Shown: positions 36,180 through 48,047 of the stretch, one piece after another | Position numbering within the stretch: the first letter of the stretch is position 1 | Layout: the number at the start of each line of letters is the position of its first letter | Assembly: GCA_012274445.1 (NCBI GenBank) | Contig: JAAROD010000095.1 | Location: forward strand, 1 to 64,000 | Direction: 5' to 3' | DNA from: Sclerotiophoma versabilis | Lineage: Eukaryota > Ascomycota > Dothideomycetes > Pleosporales > Didymellaceae | DNA length: 64,000 nt | Translations under genes and position numbers: made by a program | The notes under the pieces: model-generated | The model's input: the letters and a program-made list of their open reading frames with translations, nothing else | What the model was told of the DNA's origin: nothing | The model's database searches: none

Positions 36180-36985
36180 CTTAAGAATTAGCTTCTTTAG
36201 TTTAACTTATTCTTTACCTTTTAAGGCACATCTATTAAAGAAGAAAATAAGGTTAAGCTAGCTGTATTATATATGCGTAGTAAAGCCTTTAAGTAGATTT
36301 AACTCTTTATTTAGAATAAAATAAGTAAAACTACCTCTCTTAAGAATAATATATAGCTTAATAACTTTATAGAGTTTAAGACTAAGATTTAATAGATCTT
36401 TAGAGTTATTAATAAACCTATTATAGCTAGACGTAATATCTAGACTATTTAGCAGACTATGTTAGTTGCAGACTATACTACTAATTTCTAAGCTATTACT
36501 TATAATACTAACTAGAATAATACTGTATTAATAACTATGTTTAGACAGGGTCTAAAGCCTAAGGTTAAGAAAGAACTTATATGTACTAGCGTAGTAATTA
36601 GAAGCCTTAAAGACTTAGAGAATAAAGCTATTAATATTAATACTTGTCTCTATAAGCTTTACTTAGAGTTAGAGAAGAATTTATAAGTATAAGTTATAGG
36701 TAATATAAATAACTGCTTATAACTATAAAACTAGTAGTATAATAATAACCTATACTAAGGAAACTAAGAAGGACGTAACTACTATTAGCCTAGTACTAGT
36801 TAACGCATCTATAATAATATATAGAGTAGATATTTTAGACTAGAGGCTATAAACCTCTTAAACCTTAATAAGAGACTGTTACTAGGATAATAGAATAAGA
36901 AAAAAGGTAGTTATAATAAGGATAAGTCTAGTATAACTTATTATAGATGTAGTAAGTAAGGCTACTACGCAAGGGATTGTTAATT
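36180..36985 (+). pseudogene. Gag relic of the Gypsy element
   Basis: The plus-strand reading contains KVKLAVLYMRSKAF and MFRQGLKPKVKKEL, blocks typical of fungal Ty3/Gypsy capsid proteins. It ends in a zinc knuckle (about 36,939-36,980) whose first Cys and whose His are both now Tyr, changes that RIP would make from TGT and CAC. Stops are frequent. Confidence 0.75.
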
Positions 36986-38689
36986 AAAGAATAAGGTAGT
37001 TTAATAACTTAACATACTAACCTATAGTAATATAGATGCTAGTAATAAATAAGAGGTTCTTACTAATAAAATAGAATGTTTTATAGAAGACTCTAAGACT
37101 AGATCTAATAATAACTATATTAAGCTATCTAATAAGAATATACAGGATATCTAAAGCTAAGCACCTACACTATACTAGAAGTTAGATAAACAGTAGAAGT
37201 ATCTACAGGACCTAACAGGATAACTATTAGAATAGATAAAATAAGTATATAAATAAGGACTAAAAGTGCGCAGGCATAAGCAGCCTATAATATTCTAATA
37301 ACTACGTAACACTACTAGATAAGAAATAGATAGAGGTATTACCTACGCCTCTAATACTAAAGAAAGTTAGTATAACACAGATATACGTAAATTTAATAAG
37401 TATACTAAAGTAGAATTAGCACGTTAAGAATTCTAAGATAATAACAATGCCTTTTAAGTAAACTATAAACAGATTACTAAAAGTATTAATAAGAGACTAT
37501 AATAAATAGCACTCTAAACTTATATAGGATAATAATAGGTTAATAACCTAAATAAGTTCTAATAAGATTAGTAGAAATATAAGTTTAATAAGCTTAGTAC
37601 TAGTAACTATACTATATAATAGGAACTTAAGTAATAAATAAAAAATAACTAAAGCAGGAATAAGCCTAGCTTTAACAGAAAGCTAGCATTACGTCTAAAC
37701 CTATAACTAGACTATACCTTAGACTACTAAAATCTAAATTATAGAAAGCTATTATAGATAGTATATGTGTATAACACCTATTATATACACAAATTAGAAA
37801 AACTAGAAAAGAAATAGTTTCTAACCCCTAGTACTATATATAGAAAATAATAGTATAATTATAAGAATAATATATATAAAATATACTTCTAGAATAAATA
37901 TTCTAAGCTATACTTCCTAGGTATAGATAATTATTAGGTAATTATATATATATAATTAGTTATAAACAGCTCTTACTATAATCTATACTAGTAGTATTAC
38001 TTTAACCTAAACTATAAACTGTATAAAGGTAGTAAGATTATTTATAGATTTAGTAATAAGAAGACTTTTTTAGGTAAGCACTAAAAGAGTACTCTACTAA
38101 GTAATTTCTTAATACTATTAGAGATAGCTTACTTATTAGACTACCTATTAAGCTAAATAGAGTAGTATTATTAGTACTCTTAGACTTAGAAGTATAGGTA
38201 AACTATATATTCTAGATAGTAATATACTAAGTAGGCTTTATACTATGCATAAAAGAATATACCTATTTACTCTAAGTAGCTAATAGAGAATTAATACTAG
38301 AAGAGCTATATATTATATATAAGGTAATAGTAGCCTTTCTAGAGATATAGAGGCACTATAAGAAACTAACTCTAGATATCTTTATAAAGGCTATATATAA
38401 TATTATACTAGAACTTCTCTAGTTATAGAAGTATAATCTTAAAATAGACTAGATATAGAAGAGACTTTTATTAAGATAATATAAATATAGTACTAATATA
38501 TTAAAGCCTACGCAGTGCACACTATAGGTAGTAAATAAAAAGAAGATTAATAATATCTCTTTAATATATAAGACGTGCTAAGATAGAGTAGTTAACTATA
38601 TAGATAAAGAAAGCCCCTTTATAATAGTTAAGAAGAATAAGAGTATACCTTCTAGTATACTAGATATATATAGATAGTATACCTAGATA

Positions 38690-40015
38690 TTTAAAAAAGA
38701 GTTATCTATAAAAGTACTACCTAAGTATTAACCTTAGAATTATAAAATTAAACTTAAAGAAGAGAAAGAACTACTCTTTAGGCCTATATACTAGTTATCT
38801 AAGAAAGAGCTTAAGATATTACGTAAGTATATTAAGAAGAACCTTATAAAAGGATTTATTAGAAGATCTAAATCTCTAGCAGAATTCTCTATTCTATTTA
38901 TACTAAAGAAAGATAGTAAGCTAAGGCTTTATATTAACTACTAGAAGTTAAATAATATTACTATTAAGAATTATTATCTACTACCTAATATATCTAAGTT
39001 ATAGGACTAGCTATTAGGAGTAAAGTTCTTTACTATACTTAACTTATATAGAGTATACAACCTTATATATATAAAGAAAGGTAAAGAATAGAAGATAGTA
39101 TTTAGAACCTATTATAGTTATTATAAGTATATAGTTATACTATTTAGGCTAACTAATACACTAGCAGTATATTAGGCATTAATTAATAATATACTATAAG
39201 CATACCTAGATATTATAGTAGTAGTATACCTTAATAATATTCTAGTATATAGTAAGATACTAGAAGAATATAAGGTCTATGTATAATAAGTATTAGAATA
39301 CTTAGTAATAGTAAACCTTAGGCTAAAGCTAAAGAAGTATAAATAGTATAAGAAAGAAGTAAAGTTTCTTAGCTATATTATAGAAAGATATAGAGTTAAG
39401 ATAAGTAAAAAGAAAATCTAGGTTATAAAGGATTAGCTAATACCTACTATAGTTAAGAGAATTTAAGAATTTCTTAGGTTTATCAACTTTAACTAATACT
39501 TTATTAAGAAGTACTCTATAAAGGCCTTACTACTTATAAGACTTATATAGAAGAATACACTCTTTAAGTAGAAATAAGTATAAAAGGATGCTTTCTAATT
39601 ACTTAAGTAAGTATATATAGAGCCTTCTATACTAATTATATTTAGAAGTAGTAAACCTATACGCCTTAAAATAGATACCTTAGATTTAGTATTAGGAGTA
39701 TGCATTACTTAAGAATAAAACAGTTAATAGCACCTAATTACCTACTACTTAAGGAAGTTTATAGTACTAGAAGAATATTATAATATATATAATAAGAAGC
39801 TTATAGCTATTATAGATATACTATAATATTAGAAAGTATATATAGAAAGCTACTTAGAACTTACTATTTATATAGATTATAAGAACTTAGTACACTTTAC
39901 TACTACTAAGGTTCTAAACTAATAGTAAGTACGCTAGTTAGAAATACTTAGTTAGTATAAGTTTAAGATCCTGTATACACTAGGAAAAGAAAATAGTAGA
40001 GTAGATATGCTTAGC
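38690..40015 (+). pseudogene. Reverse transcriptase and RNase H relic of the Gypsy element
   Basis: Blocks LSKKELKILRKYIKKNLIKG, SILFILKKDSKLRLYINY and FRTYYSYYKYIVILFRLTNT follow the order of Ty3/Gypsy reverse transcriptases. The catalytic YLDD box now reads YLNN at 39,227-39,238, from two G-to-A changes. RNase H follows (about 39,640-40,015). There is no intact reading frame. Confidence 0.85.
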
Positions 40016-40179
40016 TAATACTATAACCTTATAGGTAAAAAAACAATTAATAAGTTTACTATTCTTAGAGTTAATAAGGATAGAATATTAGGACTATTAT
40101 AGCAGCTTAACCTAGTAATACAAGTCTAGCAGAAACAATGCATTCTAGAGTAGGTACTAGAGAAACTTTAAGAGAAAGT

Positions 40180-41410
40180 TATCTTAAGATATTATAATAA
40201 TGCGCTATATAGATACTCTAGTATTACTTATACTATAAAACTTATTAGGTAATACTATAAGTTTTCTAATATAAAGAATAAGGTTACTAAGTTTATTAGA
40301 AACTATATACAGTGCTAATAGAATAAGTATAGTATATATGCTAAGTATAGAGAAGTATAAGTAATAGAGCTACTAATAGTACTATAGATAAATATTATAA
40401 TAGATTTTATTACACAGCTACTACTCTTTAAGAACTCTATTATAGAATATACCTATAACTTAATCTTTATTATAGTAGATAGATTTACTAAGTATACTAA
40501 AATAATACTATTTAGACATAGCTATACTGCGCAGTAGCTAGCTATAGTATTTATTAATTAGATTATTTACTACTACAGAATACTTAAATTAATTATTAGT
40601 AATAGAGATAAGCTTTTTATATTAAACTATTAGACTATAATACTTACTATATTAGGCACTAAGAAAAAGCTATCTACAGCCTATTATCTATAAATAGATA
40701 GATAGATAGATAGAAAGAATAAACTAGACTATAGAAATATACCTATAGATTTATAGTAACTAGAAATAGAATAACTAGGTTTTACTATTACCTATAGCAT
40801 AAATTACTTATAATAATAAGTTATTAGAAGTAATAGGTATAATACTGTTCTTTATAAACTATAGAAGACACTTAAATCTCTTTACCTAATCTCTTAATTA
40901 CTCTATTTAGATAGAATTAGTAATAGGTTTAGCAGTTAGGCTAAAGGAAGTATACTAGAAATTACTTAAAAATATTATATAAGCTTAGGAATAAACTATT
41001 TTATATATTAACTAGAAATAAAAAATAGTATTTTAGCTAAGAGAGAGAGATAAAGTCTATCTTCTTATAAAAAATCTTAGAATATAAAAAGTAATAAAAA
41101 AACTAGATAAGGTTAAGGTTAGACTATTTTTTATTTCTAAGTAAGTTAGCCTAGTTAACTATTAACTTAAGCTACCTAAGAATGCAAAGATATATCTAGT
41201 ATTCTATATCTTACTATTAGAACCTACTAACCTAAGAATACTACTCTAGAAAGACTTCTACTACTAAGCTAACAGTAATAATAAGTAGGAAGTTAAAAAA
41301 ATAATAATATATTAAAGAACTAAGAAGAGTATTTAATACCTAGTTAAGTAGTTAGGTTACCTAGACTTAGAAAATACATAGAAACTTCTAACGCACCTTA
41401 GGAACTGCTA
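40180..41410 (+). pseudogene. Integrase and chromodomain relic of the Gypsy element
   Basis: The integrase core is recognisable from IIIDFITQLLLFKNS, VDRFTKYTK, SNRDKLF and LSTAYYLQ (about 40,390-40,700). The tail (about 41,290-41,400) reads as a chromodomain: a YLVK block, then LGYLDLENT. Chromodomain Gypsy elements are known to target heterochromatin, which fits this block. Stops are frequent. Confidence 0.8.
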
Positions 41411-41985
41411 ACAGTTATTGCAACAGTATTAGTAGAATTAGAATCTAAAGGTAGAGGATACAATCCCTAGTTAAGACTAAGAGTCCTAGGTATAAGTCTA
41501 TTTTTAAGAATAGTAACATTATTTAATAATAACTCCTGTTACTCTAGAGGCTTAATTTCTTTAATAAACTAAGCACTTATATTAAACTATTACTATTTCT
41601 AATACTTAAAGAATTTCTTTTATTTATATACTTAATTTAACTTTGCATAAGCAGCTTATAGAGTAGCTATTACAGCCTCCTTAGCCTTAGCTACTTTATC
41701 TTCTATTTATTCTAGCTATAATATCTTATTATTAATTTTTAAGAAGTTAGGAACAGGCAGGTTAACTAGTTTATACTTCTTAATCCTATTATACTTATAA
41801 TTTCTATACTTCTTACTTAAGAATGCTAACTTATAAAGTAAGTTATTCTTAGCGCAGTATTTATAAGCAACTATAGTAATAAATCTAACAGCATTTATAT
41901 AATCTTCTTTAGTATAATAGTATAGAGAACTTCTAGAGAATATTAATTAGTTTATAAGAATATAAATTATAAAAAAGAAGAATAG

Positions 41986-42475
41986 TATTATAATCTTAGA
42001 GGATAGCACGCAGAGATAATAACTTATTACTAATAGTAGGCCCTAGATTAGTAGATACTAGACCTTAAGTTATATAATATCTTATAAACTCTATATAGAC
42101 TCTAGAGTTAGGAGTATAAGATATAATAAGATAACGTTATATAATATCCTATAATTTCTATAGTATTCTATAGATACTATAAGGCCCTTTATAGAACTTA
42201 GTAGAAAACTATACTATACTATAAGATACTATAAGTATATAGTAAGTAGGAATATAACCTTTATAGTTTATATTTAACCTTATTAATTAAGTTTATCTTT
42301 AGAATCTTAACCTAACTCTTAAGCTAGATAGTCTACTCTATACTACTTATTATTAACCTCTATTATTATAGTATTTTACTAGGTAATAACCTAACCTAAT
42401 CTACTGTGCGCTGTTTATACCTAAGAACTAACAAAATTAGTACTTATAGTCTTTAACTAAAGTATAACTTTAATA
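41986..42475 (+). repeat. Right LTR, 490 bases
   Basis: This is the partner of the left LTR. It starts TATTATAATCTTAGAG after a purine-rich tract and ends ACTTTAATA, directly followed by the target duplication GAGAT. Confidence 0.92.
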
Positions 42476-43696
42476 GAGATCTATAACTACTAGAGTATGT
42501 TATTAATAGAAAGTTATAGTAATAGAGTGTACAGCTTTATATTAAGAGTTAAAATAACCTATTCTAGATTAAAGAGAACTAATTTAGTAGCTTAAAACTC
42601 TTCTTAGATATTACTAGAAGTAAATAAAGCCTTAAAAGCTACTATAAAGTAAAGTAGGAACTTAACCTTTATAATATAGTTAATCTAGTTATAGATAAGG
42701 TTTTTAGCTTAGTACCTATATACCTTCTTTAAAGAGGTAAAACAACCTATATTAAGAGGCTATAAGAGGTGTAATAAGTAAGAAGGTATATAGGTAGTAA
42801 TAATCTTATTATCTTTATAGTATTACTAGAATATAATAAAGTTATAGCTCTTATAGCTATTAATAACTAGTAAATAGTAGGTGCTAATAGTATACTTCTT
42901 TATATATATATTAAAGTACTTTAGCTAGTCTAGACTAAGCTTATTAGTAGTTTAGCTATTATTAGAAACTCTAATTTTCTAATTCTATAGTAGGTTTCTT
43001 TCTTTATACTAGAAAGAGAGGTAGTAGTATACTTTAAAGATAATAAAGAGTAGAATAGCCTAATCTTCAGTATTAATGCCCTGTATAACTATTATCTACT
43101 CTCTATTACCTAGCTAGACTACTTTTAGCTATTCTTATTACTTTAAAGCTATAATAACTAACTCTATTAATATAATATCTATTATAAAGCTAGCCTTATT
43201 AAAGTTATAGGTGTTATTATTCTAAATACTATACTTAGCTTTAATATTAGCTACTAGGCTAAACTAGCTCTAGATTATCTTAGAATCCTTATAGAGAGCT
43301 CTCTTACTTTTAATTAAACTTTATTATAAGCTCTAGTTAGCGCTTAACAAACGTACTAGGCTAGTTTAGGCTAATATAGCCTAGACTGTGCTTAGCGTGC
43401 AAAGAATTAGCTATATTAGCTACAGCTGCAAGCTGAGGGGGAAATCCTTGCGCAACTAGCTTAAGTATGTGCTTAACAATCACCTGCTCCTTAGTATTGG
43501 TTAGGTTCTGTAAGTTAGCTATAGTATCAGCGCGTGAAGGTTGTCTGGCGCGTTGTTTACGTAGTGTAGTTTCAGAGACGTTATAGATAGCTACAGCGCG
43601 TTTTATAGAGAGCTTAGGGTTGATTCTAAGAGCTTGAACCGCAAGCTGTATCTGAGCTTCTTTTAACGCGTCTAGCTGGCGCTGTTGTTAAGGCAT
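42476..43696 (-). pseudogene. N-terminal two-thirds of Fot1 element 3 transposase
   Basis: The reading starts at ATG 43,696-43,694 on the minus strand and is well preserved to about 43,430. It shows a Psq-type helix-turn-helix (INPKLSIKRAVAIYNVSETT) followed by a CENP-B-type helix-turn-helix region with GFPPQLAAVANIANSL, the DNA-binding order of pogo/Fot1 transposases. Codon 3 is TAA, most simply a RIP change from CAA, so even this preserved end is dead. Beyond about 43,400 stops become frequent. The rest of the transposase lies at about 33,334-33,693, on the far side of the inserted retrotransposon. Confidence 0.75.
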
Positions 43697-43777
43697 TGGT
43701 AGAGAAGTAGTGTTTTAGTGTGGTCTTGGCAAAAGCGCGCCGCTCGCCCGTGTGCACCGCTCGCCCGTGAGGTACGT
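43430..43777. other. RIP boundary inside Fot1 element 3
   Basis: Sequence left of about 43,430 is TA-rich and CA/TG-poor. To the right it is ordinary and keeps CG, CA and TG, although the transposon continues to 43,777. The edge between mutated and spared DNA therefore lies inside the repeat. Confidence 0.75.
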
Positions 43778-44585
43778 TACTAAAATGTCCGTGTACGGGA
43801 AGACCCCGCAAGTCACGGGGTGTAAACGGTGTTTCGAAAAAACCTATAACTGTGGTACTGCGCAGCATGCGCACAGACAGGGTGCACAACATAGTCGCTT
43901 GCAGCAGAAACATCGACTGCTTGAGCACACTCAGCAACCTCTCCCATCCCAACAGTGCTTGATTCCCATCAATTATTATTGGCGAAACATTATTAAGTGT
44001 TGCCGCATTCTTCGCTGCGCTGTGTCCTTGATGTTACTTCATGTCGACCTTTGCTTACATGTGATATTACACCGCAGCCTGAAACACCCCAAATGAGACA
44101 TTGCGCAAACACCTCATCCTTTGCGCTTACCTTTGCCAAATTCACAATCCTGTCTTTCATACTTATCAGACAAGGGTATTCCGCTCGCCCTCTCTTCCTC
44201 TAGCATTCAGAGTCAAGTGGTATTTGCATCCGTTGCGTCACAACACATGAGACTGTCTCTTTAGCGAAGATGCATGCATCCGCGTCTGCGCTTGCGAAGC
44301 AGCATGTTTGGGCACCTAAGATAGCGCATTGTCATATTTACGCTCCAAACCCCTCATGATAATGAATGCGGCGGTCTCACGGCTTCATACCAAGCTTGTC
44401 GCAAGGACTGGGGTGGCTGGGAGTCGTAATTTTCAGTCGTGAACAGCCGCGTCTCCTACCTGGAGGAGCCAGAAGTTGATACAAACCCATTTTGAAATGA
44501 GAGCGCACGATTGCAGCCTTCCACACGACCCCATCGCTCCGTTAATTCAACCATCTAGCACGCCCTGGTGTCATGTTAAAGAGAT
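43778..44585. other. Intergenic region before the histidine kinase
   Basis: About 800 bases of ordinary composition follow the transposon end. I see no convincing gene or RNA. It presumably holds the promoter and 5' leader of the kinase. Confidence 0.5.
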
Positions 44586-47500
44586 ATGGTCGCGATACGT
44601 ATATCTATCCGTGAGCAGCTTGGTTGCTTGGTTTTCTTGGCTACAAGCATTAGCCTGACCGTCATTGCTCTTGCAATATGGTACACAAATCATAGATTTG
44701 TGCTTGATGTGCGGTCAGTGGATATCGAATGCCTCTTAGCAAAGAGACGGCAAACTAATGGTGGTGCTCAGATCTGAAGCCCTCATGCTCACTGCATCAC
44801 TCAAGTCTGCCCAACTATCATCGAACCTCCTTCTCATGCAAATTCTTGTTAAGCAAGCAAGCATGCGCCTATCGCCTCAGGTGGCCTTGGAGCTGTACTA
44901 CAGAGAGGGTCGTAGCACGGATGAGCAGTGGAATAGCACTGCTGAGGACTACGATGCTATATTTGCAGGTGACGACAACAGTCGCATTGCCGTGCAAGCC
45001 CGTATCTACCATAAGGAGGGATCCAATCGGATACTTTTCAATCGAACAGCCAGTAGCGTAACGAACGTGACGCTACCGTATGAGAGGGCTGGCGGGCAGC
45101 CTGCGCTTATGGGCGATTACTTGTATGGATACATCCCAGAGCTGTATCCACAGTTCAAAGTTCGCGCCATCAACCGGGAATTTGACCAATATGACGCCGA
45201 GTACCAAGGTAGGGTGATCAACAGGACCAACTATCTTCTATCAGGCCCATATATGGTTGACGATCAGCTTGCGCTGATATCAATTACTATGCCAATCTTC
45301 AACACCAACACTTCAGACTCAAGGACCATAGGCTGGCTCACAGTCGTGCTGGATACGCAGCTTATCAAAGAGGTTATAGATGCAAGAGAAGGGCTTGGCC
45401 ATAGTGGTCTCAACCTCTTAGTTGGCCCTTACAACCTTACCAACAACTTCCCTGATGGCTATTTGTTTGACACAGCGAACGTCAATCCCCCTCAAGATGT
45501 CCAGGTAAACTACCAGTTCCCTCCAGCGAACGTGACGGATGCGCGGAGACACTTCCAATATGGCATTGCTCGAATCCCGCCGCCTTTTGAATGGTCACAG
45601 TTTCCTGCAATCCGTGAAGGCTTTACTAGTGCCACACATAACAAAAACAACGCTGGCAGTGTTATATCTACTAGGAATGAGGATAATCATGGTGTGTCTA
45701 TAGGATACGCCATTGTGAATAGCTCTATGGTCGATTGGATGGTAGTGGTCGAGCGCTCACACGCCGAAATCTGGGCTCCCATCAGCCGACTTCGAAGAAT
45801 CATCCTTACCTGCGTCTTTGGTACAATGGTAGCCATGCTGTTGTTCACCTTGCCCGTTGCTCACTACTTCAGCAAACCGATTACACGATTACGAGACGCC
45901 ACAAGCGGGATCGTACTGTCGGAAGACCATCTGAGCGACCCAACCTATGCCAATAATGACGCTTCGTCTAAGTTGTTGGCTAGTAAGAAAGGGTTTTGTG
46001 ATCGAATCATGCATTATCGGAATATATACGCAGTGCATCGTGCACAGAAGCGGGGAGATGTTGAGGGCAGGCAATTCCGCGTTCCTGCCAAAGTCAAGGA
46101 TCACAAACATCTCGTTCACGACGAATTGACAGATCTTACAACAAGATTCAACGAGATGACCGACGAGTTGACAATACAATACGGAAAGTTAGAAGAAAGA
46201 GTACAGCAGAGAACGGCGGAGCTTGAACTAAGCAAAGAAGCGGCAGAAACAGCTAACGAGATTAAAACCCTATTCATTGCGAACATCTCTCACGAGCTGA
46301 AGACTCCCCTGAACGGTATAATGGGCATGTGCGCCGTCTGCATGTCTGAGGACGACCCCATTAAGCTGAAGCAGTCTATCAAACTCATTTACAAGAGTGG
46401 GGACTTGCTTCTGAAATTGCTGACTGATCTCTTAACATTCAGGTAAAGTATTTATCAGAGAATAGGGAGTTGGAAGAAGACTAATGACAAATAGTAAAAG
46501 TCAGACCGGCCAGCCGAGTTTAGACGAGAGAGAGTTCAGACTGAGAGATATAAGCTCGCAAATACTTGTAATCTTCGGACAGCAAGCAGAAGAGCGTAGA
46601 ATCGACCTCTCAGTCAAGCTAGAATCTTTTCATGACGCAGATCTAGACGATGACCAACTAATTGAGGGAAGCAACACCAGATCATTTGGACTAGGGCGAC
46701 TTGAAGACATGTTGCTCTGTGGAGATGAGCACCGGATTGTCCAGGTTATTCTAAACTTGGTCTCGAATAGTCTCAAGTTCACTGCAACTGGCGGTTCAGT
46801 CACTGTCATCATTCGATGCGCAGGAGAAATCTACAAATCTGGTTGTAGAAAGGCTTCAATCCAGTCTCGGCATAATTCTTTGCCCAATCCAAGATCAAAC
46901 ATCATTGTGTCAGCAAATACGAAAGAGTCTAGTCCGAAGAGGTCACAGTCCGATACGCCTACTGTCATCAAACCAACGTCGGCAAGAGATGCAAATTCGC
47001 ATCACGTTGCCCACCATCGAGCAGTGCCACCTCCATCAGTACGATGGTTCTTATTTGAGTTTGAGGTGCAGGACACAGGTCCTGGAATCCCTGAGCACCT
47101 CCACAGCAAGATCTTCGAACCTTTCGTGCAGGGCGATCTTAGTCTTAACAAAAAGTATGGAGGCACTGGACTTGGCCTGAGCATCTGCTCGCAGCTCGCT
47201 GGTTTAATGGGAGGGACGATGAGGATGAGAAGCGAAGTGGGGCGCGGTAGTGTCTTTGTCATGTCAATACCACTGAAGCATGTGGCAAGCCGTGCTGGAA
47301 GCACAACAAGCTCAAGCGTCGATTTAGCGTCAATGACCCCACCATCTCAGAGCAGACCTGTCGACACAACATGGATAGCTCGGTCGACTAGAAGCACTCA
47401 TGTGACTCAACCAGTGCAAGCACATTCTGGTGCGACGCTTGGAGTTGAGAGTCCGACCAACTCGGCGACGACCTACTCAGAGCCGGCCTTCTCTCCTACT

Positions 47501-48047
47501 GCTTCACTGGAACAGTCACGCTCACAAGGAGTCCCTGGGAAGCAATTAGAAGCCGCGGCAATGAAACACAGAGGGATAATGAAAGTCCTGGTTGCCGAGG
47601 ATAACAGAACAAACCAAGAAGTCATGAGGCGGATGTTGAAGCTTGAGCGCGTGCACGATGTCACAATCGCAACAGATGGACAAGAGGCCCTAAACAAAGT
47701 TAGAGAAAGCATGCAACACCACGATCCGTACGACCTGGTTTTTATGGATGTACAGATGCCGAATCTTGATGGCTTGCAAGCGACAAGACTTATTCGGCAG
47801 TCCGGCTTTAGGGCTCCGATAGTGGCGCTGACTGCCTATACTGAGGTAAATCCCTACGTACTAGTTCATCTGTGCCAGAGCTGACTTAGTAATACAGGAA
47901 GCGAATGTGCAAAAGTGTCTGGGCGCTGGCATGAACTTTTTTCTCTCCAAACCCATACGCCGTTCCGCGATCAAACACGTGCTCAAGATCTATCATCCCA
48001 GCATTAGTAGAGAACAAGAAGAATTGAACGTACCCGCCCCAAGTTAA
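44586..48047 (+). CDS. sln1: Sln1-type (group VI) hybrid histidine kinase, osmosensor
   Basis: The exons are 44,586-44,713, 44,772-46,442, 46,495-47,845 and 47,898-48,047, giving 1,099 residues. All introns are 52-58 bases with GT..AG ends, and each junction restores conserved family sequence. Order: a membrane segment (about 12-33), a large extracellular domain with many N-glycosylation sites, a second membrane segment (about 386-408), a HAMP-like linker and coiled coil, H-box NISHELKTP with His550, an ATPase domain (N-box Asn687, DTGPGIP at 793, GGTGLGL), and a receiver domain (acidic pair Glu968-Asp969, phospho-Asp1018 in FMDVQMP, Lys1068). In yeast, Sln1 passes phosphate through Ypd1 to Ssk1 and restrains the Hog1 pathway at low osmolarity; the same role is inferred here. 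The gene is intact although it starts only 0.8 kb from a RIP-mutated transposon. Confidence 0.93.

Larger units (their letters stand above)
33694..42475 (+). mobile_element. Chromodomain Ty3/Gypsy LTR retrotransposon (RIP-mutated)
   Basis: Two 490-base LTRs (33,694-34,183 and 41,986-42,475) are flanked by GAGAT duplications at 33,689-33,693 and 42,476-42,480. The outer LTR ends now read TA..TA, as expected from RIP of TG..CA. A purine-rich AAAAAAGAAGAATAG precedes the right LTR. The interior holds relics of gag, reverse transcriptase, RNase H, integrase and a chromodomain in the Ty3/Gypsy order. Without the nested Fot1 element 2 it is about 6.9 kb. It sits inside Fot1 element 3. It is dead: stops are everywhere and the catalytic residues are altered. 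Confidence 0.92.
33127..43777 (-). mobile_element. Fot1/pogo-type DNA transposon 3, split by a Gypsy element
   Basis: The left end (about 33,127) and right end (43,777, followed by TA) carry the family's terminal inverted repeats. Removing the retrotransposon and one copy of its target duplication leaves 1,864 bases, matching elements 1 and 2. The left part is 33,127-33,693 and the right part 42,476-43,777. Joining them restores the same sequence order as around 30,251 in element 1. The left part and most of the right part are RIP-mutated, but about 43,430-43,777 is nearly unmutated and keeps the original GC-rich inverted repeat, with two copies of CCGCTCGCCCGTG. Confidence 0.85.

Noticed and set aside
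43626..43952. A 108-codon minus frame over the transposon end
   Set aside because: It crosses the transposon boundary in a different frame from the recognisable transposase N-terminus.
43752..44203. Short plus frames next to the transposon end
   Set aside because: The first starts inside the inverted repeat. None has a domain, splice support or coding bias.
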